NCBI RefSeq assembly: GCF_017565405.1 | Contig: NZ_JAGEKR010000007.1 | Location: forward strand, 85,470-149,469 | DNA length: 64,000 nt | Source: Allobranchiibius sp. CTAmp26 | GTDB lineage: Bacteria; Actinomycetota; Actinomycetes; Actinomycetales; Dermatophilaceae | Reading direction: 5' to 3' | Shown here: in pieces, positions 7,748-15,845 of the stretch | Layout of the letters: every line of letters begins with the position of its first letter | Numbering within the stretch: the first letter of the stretch is position 1 | The notes under the pieces: generated by a model | Seen by the model: the letters and a program-made list of their open reading frames with translations, nothing else | Database searches by the model: none | Told to the model about the DNA's origin: nothing | Position numbers and translations under genes: made by a program

Positions 7748-9112
7748 GTGATCCGGTTCCCGCGTGGCATCCGCAGCCGCCTGACGATCCTGGCGGCGGT
7801 CGTCACCGCGCTGCCGCTGCTGCTCGGTGTCCTGGTGGTGGCCAACCTGCTGCAGCGGTCCCTGACCGCCAACCTGCAGCGCACCACCGAGCACACCGCC
7901 ACCGCCGTCGCCACGGCCGTCGCCGCCTCGGGTCCGACCGGCCTCGCCCACGTCACCTCGAGCGTCAGCCCGGGCACGACGGTGCATGTCTTCGCCGCCG
8001 GCGGCCGGGTGGCCGCGGAGTATCCGCGGGAGAGCCGCTGGACCGGCAGGGTGACCCAGGACGACGCCACCCTGGTGCGGGGGAACAAGGGTTACTGGCT
8101 GCCGGGAGACCTCGACCGACCGCTCAGCGTCCAGGTCCGCACGACGTACGCGGGTCAGCAGTTCGCGATCCTGGTCCAGGCCTCGCAGGAGGCCCAGCAC
8201 GAGGCGGTGAGCGAGGCGGCCAAGGTCGTGCTGGCGTGCATCCCGTTCCTGGTCGGCGGCGCAGCCGCGCTGGCGTGGGTGCTGACCGGTCGGACCCTGC
8301 GGCCGGTCGAGGCGATCCGGCGCCAGGCCGAGCGCATCACCTCCCGCAACCTGGACGAACGCCTGCCCGTCGGCCCGGGACGGGACGAGGTCGCGACGTT
8401 GGCCATAACGATGAACGAGATGCTGCACCGGCTCTACACGGCGCAGGAGTCCCAGCAGCGGTTCGTCGCGGACGCCAGTCACGAGTTGCGCTCCCCCGTC
8501 GCGACGCTGCAGGCCGCCCTGGAGATCGCCGCCACCGACGGCCACCCGATCTCGGCAGAGAACGCCGGTCTGATGCGCAGCGAGACCAACCGGCTGCAGG
8601 AAATGATCGACGGCCTGCTGCTCCTCACCCGCAGCGACAACAGGGGCCTGGTGCTGCGCGAACGCGACGTCGATCTGGACGACATCGCGTTCCACCACAC
8701 CACGAGGCTGGCTTCGACCTCCGGGCTCACGGTGGAGGCGCGGCTCGCGCCTGCGCGATTGGTGGGTGATCCTGAGCGGCTGGACCAGGTCGTGCGCAAC
8801 CTGACCGACAACGCGGCTCGGCACGCCCGCTCCTGGGTGCAGGTGAGCACGGCGGATGCCGAGGACCACGTGCTGCTGACCGTGGGCGACGACGGCGGGG
8901 GCATCGCCGAGCAGGACCGCGCTCGGGTCTTCGAGCGCTTCGTCCGGCTGGACGAGAGCCGCACCCGCGAGGTGGGCGGTTCCGGGCTGGGGCTCGCGAT
9001 CGTCCGGGAGATCGTGCGCGCGCACGGCGGCACCGTGCAGGTGGATCGCAGTGCGCGCGGCGGGGCGCAGTTCACCGTGTCGTTGCCCTATACGTCGGCC
9101 ACGAGGCGGTAG
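7748..9112 (+). CDS. Two-component sensor histidine kinase
   Basis: The protein has 454 residues. It has an N-terminal membrane segment, an extracytoplasmic region of about 120 residues and a second segment (VVLACIPFLVGGAAALAWVL). A HAMP linker with RPVEAIRRQAERI follows, then the DHp domain with phospho-acceptor His in DASHELRSP (about residue 244). The ATP-binding domain has N (DNAARHA), G1 (DDGGGI) and G2 (GSGLGLAI) boxes. Start is GTG. The probable partner regulator at 9088-9777 is convergent and overlaps its 3' end by 25 bp, an unusual layout for a cognate pair. The signal is unknown. Confidence 0.92.
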   Translation: MIRFPRGIRSRLTILAAVVTALPLLLGVLVVANLLQRSLTANLQRTTEHTATAVATAVAASGPTGLAHVTSSVSPGTTVHVFAAGGRVAAEYPRESRWTGRVTQDDATLVRGNKGYWLPGDLDRPLSVQVRTTYAGQQFAILVQASQEAQHEAVSEAAKVVLACIPFLVGGAAALAWVLTGRTLRPVEAIRRQAERITSRNLDERLPVGPGRDEVATLAITMNEMLHRLYTAQESQQRFVADASHELRSPVATLQAALEIAATDGHPISAENAGLMRSETNRLQEMIDGLLLLTRSDNRGLVLRERDVDLDDIAFHHTTRLASTSGLTVEARLAPARLVGDPERLDQVVRNLTDNAARHARSWVQVSTADAEDHVLLTVGDDGGGIAEQDRARVFERFVRLDESRTREVGGSGLGLAIVREIVRAHGGTVQVDRSARGGAQFTVSLPYTSATRR

Positions 9113-9777
9113 CCGACGCCGCGCACCGTCTCCAGGGTGCGCAGGTCGAACGGCGTGTCGATCTTGCGACGCAGGTAGCCGATGTAGACCTCGACGATGT
9201 TGCCGTGGTCGGCCAGCGGCAGATCCCACACATCGTCCAGGATCTGCGACTTGGTGAGCAGCTGCCCCGGATGCCGCATGAAGAACTCCAGGAGCGCGAA
9301 CTCCCTCGGTGTCAGGTCGATCTCGCTGTCCGCGCGGTGCACCCGGTGCTGCGCCGAGTCCAGCCGCAGGCCGCCGACCCGCAGCGGCGCGTCCACGCCG
9401 GCTCCGCTGCGGCGGGCCAGCGCCCGGAGCCGCGCGATGAGCACGACGAAGCTGAACGGCTTGGTCAGGTAGTCGTCGGCCCCGAGCTCGAACGCGTCCG
9501 ACTGATCCCATTCGCCGTCCTTGGCGGTCAGCATCAGGATCGGCGTCTGGGAATCGTGTTCGCGGACCGCCTTCACCACGTCGTACCCGTTGAGCCCGGG
9601 CATCATGATGTCCAGGACGATCACGTCGTACGCCGTCTCCCTCGCGCGCCAGACCGCGTCGCGTCCGTCGTGGACGGTGTCCACGCTGAAGCCGCGCTCG
9701 CGCAGGCCGTTGGTGACGACGGTGGCGAGGCTCTGTTCGTCCTCGGCGAGCAGCACATGGAGGTGGGGCACGGTCAC
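9088..9777 (-). CDS. OmpR/PhoB-type response regulator
   Basis: The protein has 229 residues. The receiver domain (about 1-120) has acidic residues AEDE near the start, the phospho-acceptor Asp in VLDIMMPGLNG (about residue 56), LTAKD and KPFSF. A C-terminal winged-helix DNA-binding domain has LTPREFALLEFFMRHPGQLLTKSQIL and ends GVGYRLVADV. The GTG start at 9777 overlaps the PAP2 stop as GTGA, so the two genes are translationally coupled. The convergent, overlapping kinase is the likely phosphodonor, though this is inferred from position only. Confidence 0.92.
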   Translation of the reverse strand: MTVPHLHVLLAEDEQSLATVVTNGLRERGFSVDTVHDGRDAVWRARETAYDVIVLDIMMPGLNGYDVVKAVREHDSQTPILMLTAKDGEWDQSDAFELGADDYLTKPFSFVVLIARLRALARRSGAGVDAPLRVGGLRLDSAQHRVHRADSEIDLTPREFALLEFFMRHPGQLLTKSQILDDVWDLPLADHGNIVEVYIGYLRRKIDTPFDLRTLETVRGVGYRLVADV

Positions 9778-10499
9778 ATCCTGGACCCATGCGGCAGCCG
9801 GGCGTCGTCGAACCTGCCGCGGACCCGATGTTCGATCGGCCGCAGGAGTCCGCCGGCGACCAGAACGGCACCACCGGCGATGAGCGGTGACCCCACCACG
9901 TCCCCCAGGTAGTGCGCACCCAGCAACAGCCTGGTCAACGCCACCAGCACGATGACCGGCACACCCACCAGCAGCACCCACGACCGCACGGCGCGGTTGC
10001 CGCGCAGGGCGACGGCGGCACCCACGACGATGCCGGCGGCGAGCGCGGTATGCCCGCTGGGGAAGCTGTCGGCGCCGTGCTCGACGATCAGGGCGTGGAT
10101 GGGACCCGTCGGCGGTCGGTGCCGGTGGAAGACCACCTTGCACACCGTGACCGAGAACCACCCGATGATCGCCAGACCCAGGAACCACGCGGCGGTGCCG
10201 CGATCGGTCAGTCGCCACAGCACGGCCGCGAGCGCCAACAGCAGGAACGGCCCCACCAGGGGCGAACCGACGACGTCCACGAGACGTGCGAGCCCCACCC
10301 CGACGACGTTGCGGTGCTGAGACAGATCCACGTCCAAGGCGTACTCGCCGGTGTGCCGCGCACCCGTCGACGTCACCCAGACGCCGATCAGCAGACCCAC
10401 CGCCACCATCGACGATCCCCATGCCAGGAGCCTGCGGTCGACCGGCTCCTGCGGTGCGGGGCCGGACGCTCGACGGGTCGGGACGGGAAGCAACACCAT
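9774..10499 (-). CDS. PAP2-superfamily membrane phosphatase
   Basis: The protein of about 241 residues has six membrane segments and all three PAP2 signatures: KVVFHRHRP (K-x6-RP), SFPSGHTALAAG (PSGH) and TRLLLGAHYLGD (SR-x5-H-x3-D, with Thr in place of Ser). Such enzymes dephosphorylate lipid phosphates such as undecaprenyl pyrophosphate or phosphatidate at the outer membrane face. ATG at 10499 is preferred; an in-frame ATG at 10718 lies inside the upstream regulator gene. It is coupled to the response regulator downstream, so the kinase system may sense the envelope. Confidence 0.85.
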   Translation of the reverse strand: MVLLPVPTRRASGPAPQEPVDRRLLAWGSSMVAVGLLIGVWVTSTGARHTGEYALDVDLSQHRNVVGVGLARLVDVVGSPLVGPFLLLALAAVLWRLTDRGTAAWFLGLAIIGWFSVTVCKVVFHRHRPPTGPIHALIVEHGADSFPSGHTALAAGIVVGAAVALRGNRAVRSWVLLVGVPVIVLVALTRLLLGAHYLGDVVGSPLIAGGAVLVAGGLLRPIEHRVRGRFDDARLPHGSRM

Positions 10500-10587
10500 G
10501 ACAGGTTGCCCCGCCGTCCCTGTGGCAGGGCTGAGCAGCAGCTGACGACGGAGCGCCGACGATCCTCCGGCCAGGCCCACGCGCGGG

Positions 10588-11358
10588 TCAGGAGGGACGC
10601 AGCTGTTCCTGGTCGAGGGTGCCGTCGATGATCTCGATCGCGACGTTCGACAGCGGGCGCCCGGTGCGGCGGGCATAGGTACGCATCGCGGCGAACGCGT
10701 CGGGCACCGCCACGTCATGGTGTGCGGCGAGCATGCCCTTGGCCTGCTCGATCACCACACGACTGTTGAGAGCTCCCTGGAGCTGCTCGGCCAGGACCTG
10801 CTGCTGCTGCACGGCGCGTTCCTGCAGCAGGCCGATGGTGGCGATGTCGGCAAGGCCTTGGCTGAGCTCGATGTCCCCCTCGGACAGCTTCCCTAGGCGG
10901 ACCAGGAACAGGTTCATGGCGCCGATCACCTCGTCGCGCAGGCGCATCGGGATGGCATGCACGGTGCTGAAATTGCCGGCGCGGACGGCGGGGCCGAAAG
11001 CCGGCCACCGTTGCTCGGCGGTGTCCAGATCGACGTTCACCACCGCGACGCCCTGGTGATAGGCGTCCAGGCACGGCCCTTGGTGGTGCTGCAGTTCGAA
11101 CAGTTCCAGCGTGCGCGTCTCCTCCGACGACGCCGCGAGCAAGTGCAACTCACCCCGCTGATCGGCCAGCATCAGCCCGGCGGCATCCGCGTCGAGGAGT
11201 TCCACGCTGGTCGCCGCCAGCGTGTGCAGGAAGTCGATGACGTCGAAGTCGGCTACCAGCGTGTCGGCAAGTTCGACGAAGGCCTGCAGGAGGCGCTGCT
11301 GGGTCACCATGGTGGACGGCCTTTCGTGCGGGGTGCTCGGTTCGATGATCCCACTCAT
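10588..11358 (-). CDS. GAF-ANTAR transcription antitermination regulator
   Basis: The 256-residue protein has a GAF sensor domain at about residues 25-170 (MLADQRGELHLLAASSEE, HHQGPCLDAY). A C-terminal ANTAR RNA-binding domain at about 185-240 (ALNSRVVIEQAKGMLAAHHDV, FAAMRTYARRTGRPLSNVAIEII) follows. ANTAR domains bind paired hairpins in nascent RNA and prevent termination. It starts at an ATGA overlap with the preceding GAF-ANTAR gene, which decides the start against an internal ATG at 11310. The ligand is unknown. Confidence 0.88.
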   Translation of the reverse strand: MSGIIEPSTPHERPSTMVTQQRLLQAFVELADTLVADFDVIDFLHTLAATSVELLDADAAGLMLADQRGELHLLAASSEETRTLELFELQHHQGPCLDAYHQGVAVVNVDLDTAEQRWPAFGPAVRAGNFSTVHAIPMRLRDEVIGAMNLFLVRLGKLSEGDIELSQGLADIATIGLLQERAVQQQQVLAEQLQGALNSRVVIEQAKGMLAAHHDVAVPDAFAAMRTYARRTGRPLSNVAIEIIDGTLDQEQLRPS

Positions 11359-12068
11359 TTCTGCTCGCTATCGGGATGGAAGCGAAGATTTCCTGAGACG
11401 ACGTCCCGCGCGACGGCCACGATGCCGCGGCCGTCCGAAAATGCCCGGGCGCGCAGCAGCAGCAGCGCCTCGGCGAGTCCGACGGCGGCCTGGACAGCGA
11501 TCATCCCGGTGGCCTGATGCACCTCGGGCCGGTCGTGTTGCGGCAGCAACAGATCGGGGTGCAGCGCCCCGTCGACCGGCATCTGACCTTGCAGATACAA
11601 CAGGACCCTGGTCGCTGCATCGCTGAACGCGAGCGCGTCCCGGAACACCTGCGGGCTCAGGGTGCCGGGGACGTCCCGATAGAGATCCAGTACGCCGAGC
11701 CGGATCGCGCCCACCTGCAGCGGAAAGGCGAAGACCGCCTCGATCCCGGCCTGCAGAGCGGCGGGCGCGAAGGCCGGCCACCGCGGACCGCCCGTCTCGC
11801 GCAACTCCGGATGCAGGACCGGGCGACCCCCGGACGATGCGTCGACGCACGGCCCTTCACCGAGATCGAACTGCAGGTCCTCCATGGTCTTGGCAAGCCC
11901 GTCGGACGCGGCCACCAGACCTTCGGGGCCGCGCTTGCTCATGAGGGCCAGCCCGACGCCCGTCACCGGGAGGGCTGCAGCGCAGGCAGCGCACAGCGCC
12001 TCGGGAAGAGTGCTGCTTCCGCGGTCGGCGGACTCCAGATCCCGCAGGATGCGCTGCACCCTGTCCAT
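11355..12068 (-). CDS. GAF-ANTAR regulator, second of a tandem pair
   Basis: The 237-residue protein has the same GAF plus ANTAR layout as the next gene: FDLGEGPCVDASSGGRPVLHPEL and FAFPLQVGAIRLGVLDLYR in the GAF part, and a C-terminal ANTAR-like helix bundle with VHQATGMIAVQAAVGLAEALLLLRARAF. ATG at 12068 has AGGACGGGG about 6 nt upstream. The longer frame to 12251 has a low-complexity N-terminus and no support. Two coupled but diverged GAF-ANTAR genes suggest duplication with different signals or RNA targets. Confidence 0.85.
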   Translation of the reverse strand: MDRVQRILRDLESADRGSSTLPEALCAACAAALPVTGVGLALMSKRGPEGLVAASDGLAKTMEDLQFDLGEGPCVDASSGGRPVLHPELRETGGPRWPAFAPAALQAGIEAVFAFPLQVGAIRLGVLDLYRDVPGTLSPQVFRDALAFSDAATRVLLYLQGQMPVDGALHPDLLLPQHDRPEVHQATGMIAVQAAVGLAEALLLLRARAFSDGRGIVAVARDVVSGNLRFHPDSEQK

Positions 12069-12476
12069 CGGTACCCCGTCCTGCTCGGCATCATCTCGGT
12101 CGAACCGACGCCAAGGTGCGGGGTCGTCTCTGTGCACGCAGCAGCCTAGTCCGCACGACCGTCGCCGCGGTCGTCCATCGCCACATCCATGAAGTCCACG
12201 AATTCGTGGGTGTGGCTGGTGAACCGTTGACACGCCGCGGGCGCGGTGCAACGGTTATTACGGACCACGAACACGTGGTTTCCTGCCCCGGACCCGGCAG
12301 CCGCCATAGAAAGGTGCGACGGGGGCGGGTTTTTGTTCTTTCCTTCGGTCGAGCCTCATTCACCGGCTCAGACTTCCTGCGCCGTCCTTCGACGGCCACG
12401 GCGGCTGCTGATCGACGAAGGATCCTCATGATCACGCGCTCTTCGAGACGTCCGACGACCCGCGTCACCCCGCGTC
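12069..12476. promoter_or_regulatory. Intergenic control region with twin palindromes
   Basis: No gene is seen in these 408 bp between divergent GAF-ANTAR and Asp23-like genes. It holds a perfect 14-bp palindrome CCACGAATTCGTGG (12196-12209) and a near copy CCACGAACACGTGG (12265-12278), 69 bp apart and identical at 12 of 14 positions. Between them is an inverted repeat AACCGTTG (12222-12229) / CAACGGTT (12249-12256). The twin sites look like operators for one dimeric regulator controlling both flanking genes. Confidence 0.55.
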
Positions 12477-12806
12477 ATGGGTAGCCAGACGCTCAGGCTC
12501 CGTGCGCGGCCCTCCCCCGTCGCGTCGCAGCGGGTCGAGGTCATCGCCCAGGCGGTGCTGGCCACGCCCGGTGTCCAGGCTCTGCACGCCGGCAAGGAAC
12601 ACGTCGTCACCTACCTCCCGACCCGGCAGGTGCGTGGCATCCGCGAGGCCGAGCACGGCTACGAGGTGCACGTGGTACTCGCCCGCGACTGCTCCCTGCT
12701 GATCACCGTCGAGGCCGTCCGTGCCGCGGTGCAAGCCGTGGCCCCGGGTCGTGTCGACGTGACCGTCGAGAACGTCGCCGCGAGGCGTCGGGCGAACTCG
12801 CGATGA
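12477..12806 (+). CDS. Asp23/Gls24-like small protein
   Basis: The 109-residue protein resembles the single-domain Asp23/Gls24-like proteins of actinobacteria. It has an amphipathic helix VEVIAQAVLATPGVQALHAG, then EVHVVLARDCSLLITVEAVRAAV and the terminal strand VDVTVENV. The family includes envelope-associated, alkaline-shock and cell-envelope stress proteins of unclear mechanism. It is coupled by an ATGA overlap to the sigma factor gene downstream, which supports a role in a stress response. The start is moderately sure. Confidence 0.75.
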   Translation: MGSQTLRLRARPSPVASQRVEVIAQAVLATPGVQALHAGKEHVVTYLPTRQVRGIREAEHGYEVHVVLARDCSLLITVEAVRAAVQAVAPGRVDVTVENVAARRRANSR

Positions 12807-13603
12807 GCGCGACGACCGGGGGTGTGCTCACCCCTGTCCGCGAGGTTCGCACCATGGACTTGCTGGAGCGCGCCGCGCACGCGCCCGACGACACGGTCGC
12901 CGCGCAGCTGCGGGCCGAGGCCATCCAGGAGAACATCGCGCTCGCGCACGCCATCGCGCGGCGCTACGCGGGTCTCGGTGCCGAGGCGGAGGACCTGCAG
13001 CAGGTCGCGTCGTTGGCTCTCGTGATGGCGGTCGCGCGCTTCGACCCCGGACGAGGGTCAGCGTTCACGGCGTACGCCCGCATCACCATCGATGGCGAAC
13101 TCAAGCGACACCTGCGCGACCACGGCTGGGCGGTGCGCCCGCCGCGCAATCTGCACGACGTCTACCACGAGGTCCGGCGCGCGACCCAGGATCTGACCCA
13201 GACCCTCGGCACGACACCGACCGTCGCGGACATCGCCCACCACCTGCAGATCAGCGACGAGCTGGTGCGTGACGCACAGCGGGTCGGATCGTCGTACACC
13301 GCGACGTCGCTGGACGCGTTGCTGGTCGTGCATCCCGATTCCCAGCCCGGCGACCGGCTCAATCTGGGCACGGTCGGCAATGTCGACACGCTCCTCACCG
13401 CGTTGGTGCTCCGGGAGGGCATCCGTGCGCTCGAACCCCGGGATCGGCTGATCCTGCAGCTGCGTTTCGAGCAGGAGATGACCCAACTGGAGATCGGGCA
13501 CCACCTGGGCATCAGTCAGATGCAGGTGTCGCGGGTGCTGGCGGGGATCATCGCGCGACTGCGTGAGTGCCTGGACGATCACGCCGAACGGGTATCCGCC
13601 TAG
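12803..13603 (+). CDS. RNA polymerase sigma factor, SigB/SigF/SigG family
   Basis: The 266-residue protein has the sigma-70 group-3 layout without region 1. Region 2 has AIARRYAGLGAEAEDLQQVA and FDPGRGSAFTAYARITIDGELKRHLRDHGW, region 3 has PRNLHDVYHEVRRATQDL, and region 4 has LEPRDRLILQLRFEQEMTQLEIGHHLGISQMQVSRVL. This is the general-stress/sporulation type often controlled by an anti-sigma factor, but none is adjacent. Coupling with the Asp23-like gene suggests an envelope-stress regulon. The stop overlaps the convergent nagA stop by 3 bp. Confidence 0.9.
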   Translation: MSATTGGVLTPVREVRTMDLLERAAHAPDDTVAAQLRAEAIQENIALAHAIARRYAGLGAEAEDLQQVASLALVMAVARFDPGRGSAFTAYARITIDGELKRHLRDHGWAVRPPRNLHDVYHEVRRATQDLTQTLGTTPTVADIAHHLQISDELVRDAQRVGSSYTATSLDALLVVHPDSQPGDRLNLGTVGNVDTLLTALVLREGIRALEPRDRLILQLRFEQEMTQLEIGHHLGISQMQVSRVLAGIIARLRECLDDHAERVSA

Positions 13604-14784
13604 CGGGATCCCGGATCATGCGGCTGTCCGCCGGTGATCCAGCGCACCTCGCCGACCCCGGCGCCGTCCGCTCCCCCGCGGGACGACCGGGGCCCGGACG
13701 GCGACGCAAGGTGCAGCAGGCCACCCGTCGCACCCGCAGCGATCCGGCCGCTCGAGCCCAGCCCGACGGCCGTGGACGGGTTCACGGTCGCGGCCCGCAC
13801 GGCCGCCGGGACGGACAGGCCGACGTCGACGCAGCGGCGTACGGCGTCCCGCATCGTGAGGGTGCTGCCCGCCAGCGAACCGTTGTGCGCGAGCCGGGCC
13901 ACGCCGCTGGTCACCCCGACGGCCTGCCCGCCGAGTTCGTGGGTGCCGTCGGCGAGCCCGGCCGCGCTGATGGCGTCGGTGATCGCCACGAGACGGTCGG
14001 GCACCGCGCGCTCGACGATCCGCAACGCGGCGGGGTGCAGATGGACACCGTCGGCGATCACCTCGCACCAGAGCCTCCGGTCCAGGGCCGCGCCGACGGG
14101 CCCGGGCGCGCGGTGGTGCAGCGGAGGCATCCCGTTGAAGAGGTGCGTGGCGACCGTGGCACCTTCCTCGATCGCCGGCAGGCACTGCTCGTACGTCGCG
14201 TCGGTATGCCCCAGCGCCACGGTCACCTCGTGGCGGCGCGCGGCCCGCACGAGGTCGAGCGCCCCGGGCAGCTCCGGCGCGACGGTGATCATCCGCAGCG
14301 TCCCGCGGGCGGCGGCGACCAGCCGCTCGAACGCCGCCACATCGGGATCCACCAGGTGAGCGGGGTTCTGCGCGCCGCAGCGTGCATGCGAGAGGAACGG
14401 GCCCTCCAGGTGGGCGCCACGGACAGCCGTTTCGCCGTCCTGGACGACCACAGCGATCGCGGCGAGTTGAGCGCACAGGTCGTCCAGGGGTGCGGTGACC
14501 AGCGAGGCGAGCATCGCGCCCGTCCCGTTCGCCGCGTGGTATCGCGCCGCGACCCGGATCGAGTCGGGGTCGGCCGACGCGAAGTCTCCCCGATCGCCAC
14601 CGTGGCAATGGATGTCGACGAAGCCCGGCGCCAGCCAGCCGTCGGCGAGCTCCACATCGGGGTGCGCGGCCGGTGCCCCGGGCCCCACGTCGACCACTCG
14701 CGCGCCGTCGATCCGGACCCACCCCTCGGCGCCGTCCGGCACCGCGTCACCCGCGCCCAGCACGTGTGCCGCATGGACCAGCAT
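13600..14784 (-). CDS. nagA: N-acetylglucosamine-6-phosphate deacetylase
   Basis: The 394-residue amidohydrolase removes acetate from GlcNAc-6-phosphate, giving glucosamine-6-phosphate. It shows the NagA set: APGFVDIHCHGGDRGDF, HLEGPFLSHARCGAQNP (metal-binding Glu), VALGHTDATYEQ (His), THLFNGMPPLHHR (His), VIADGVHLHP, ITDAISAAGLADG (catalytic Asp) and LAGSTLTM. It is cytosolic. It starts at an ATGA overlap with the SIS gene, so the minus-strand operon order is regulator, SIS protein, NagA. With NanE, NanK and the lyase across the divergent promoter it completes sialic acid breakdown to glucosamine-6-phosphate. Confidence 0.93.
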   Translation of the reverse strand: MLVHAAHVLGAGDAVPDGAEGWVRIDGARVVDVGPGAPAAHPDVELADGWLAPGFVDIHCHGGDRGDFASADPDSIRVAARYHAANGTGAMLASLVTAPLDDLCAQLAAIAVVVQDGETAVRGAHLEGPFLSHARCGAQNPAHLVDPDVAAFERLVAAARGTLRMITVAPELPGALDLVRAARRHEVTVALGHTDATYEQCLPAIEEGATVATHLFNGMPPLHHRAPGPVGAALDRRLWCEVIADGVHLHPAALRIVERAVPDRLVAITDAISAAGLADGTHELGGQAVGVTSGVARLAHNGSLAGSTLTMRDAVRRCVDVGLSVPAAVRAATVNPSTAVGLGSSGRIAAGATGGLLHLASPSGPRSSRGGADGAGVGEVRWITGGQPHDPGSR

Positions 14785-15845
14785 CAGGTCGTCCTGGTCA
14801 CCTTGTTCAACCCGCGTGGTCGATCCGGGTCGTAGTGCCGCGAGAGCGCCAACTGCAGCGCGAGCTGTTGTAGGGGGACGATCTGCGCGATGGGTGCGAG
14901 CTGCTCGTCCATCCCCGACGGCAGCGGGATGCGCGCGTGCGACCTCGCGACCGTCTCCCGCGGCGCGACCAGACAGACGTCGGCGCCACGCTCGGCCAGC
15001 TGCTCCAGCACCGGTCGCAGCATCCGGCCACCCTGCCCGGCCGGGCTGATCACGATGACGGGGCGGTCCTCGTCGACCATGGCGAGCGGACCGTGCAGCA
15101 GGTCCGCGCCGGAGAACGCGTGCGCCGACAGATAGCAGGTCTCCATCAGCTTCAGCGCGGCCTCCCGCGCGGTCGGGTACCCGAACCCGCGCGAGGTCGT
15201 GACCAGCCGGTCCACGAAGCGGTAGCGCGACGCCACCTCGGCGACCTCCGGCCGGTCCAGTGCGGCGGCCGTCCAGTCGGGCACCCCCGCCGCGACGTCG
15301 ATGTCGCCTCCGGACCACGACCGCACCAGCAGCCAGAGCCACAGCAGGCTGGCGGAGTAGGTCTTCGTCGCCGCCACAGATATCTCGGCGCCGGCCAGCA
15401 TCGGCAGCCGCAGCTCGGCGGCCTCGGACAGCGGACTGTCGTCGACGTTCGTCAACGAGATGGTGAGCGCGCCCCGGTCGCGGGCGATCTGCGTCGAGGC
15501 CACCAGATCCGGCGAACCCCCGGACTGGCTGACCGCGATCCACACGACGCCCCGCAGATCGGGACGCGCGTCGTACCCGGTATAGGTCGAGGTCGACACC
15601 AGACCGGTCGGCAGGCCGAGCTGGGTCTCGATCAGGTATTTCGCGTAGAGCGCTGCGTGGTCGGACGTGCCCCGGGCCACGAGCAGCACCGCCCGGGTGT
15701 CGTGCGACCGCAGCCGCGCCACCACGGGCGCCAGGTGTTCTGCGTACGACGCGAGGATGCGCCGGAGAACGTGCGGTTGCTCGGCGATCTCGGCCGCCAT
15801 CAACGCTCCCGGCGCGCCGACCGCGCTCTTCTCTGACGTGCTCAT
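14784..15845 (-). CDS. Double-SIS sugar isomerase/deaminase (NagB-II/AgaS type)
   Basis: The 353-residue protein has two SIS domains like the isomerase half of GlmS, but no glutaminase domain. The first shows LLVARGTSDHAALYAKYLIE and ISVAATKTYSASL; the second shows GFGYPTAREAALKLMETCYLSAHAFSGADLLHGP. This architecture belongs to NagB-II glucosamine-6-phosphate deaminases and AgaS-like enzymes. Since nagA is directly downstream and no NagB-I gene is seen, glucosamine-6-phosphate deamination to fructose-6-phosphate is the likely reaction. The gene is coupled at both ends (ATGA overlaps). Confidence 0.85.
   Translation of the reverse strand: MSTSEKSAVGAPGALMAAEIAEQPHVLRRILASYAEHLAPVVARLRSHDTRAVLLVARGTSDHAALYAKYLIETQLGLPTGLVSTSTYTGYDARPDLRGVVWIAVSQSGGSPDLVASTQIARDRGALTISLTNVDDSPLSEAAELRLPMLAGAEISVAATKTYSASLLWLWLLVRSWSGGDIDVAAGVPDWTAAALDRPEVAEVASRYRFVDRLVTTSRGFGYPTAREAALKLMETCYLSAHAFSGADLLHGPLAMVDEDRPVIVISPAGQGGRMLRPVLEQLAERGADVCLVAPRETVARSHARIPLPSGMDEQLAPIAQIVPLQQLALQLALSRHYDPDRPRGLNKVTRTT

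Noticed and set aside
6862..8088. Long minus-strand open frame extending the COG4705 gene upstream to 694 residues
   Set aside because: The extra part overlaps the FetB-like gene and the kinase gene and reads as Arg/Pro/Ala-rich shadow sequence; the real protein begins at the conserved KVPEITALFW region.
12091..12468. 125-residue minus-strand frame in the twin-palindrome region
   Set aside because: Basic, low-complexity translation with no domain and no Shine-Dalgarno; it covers obvious regulatory dyads.
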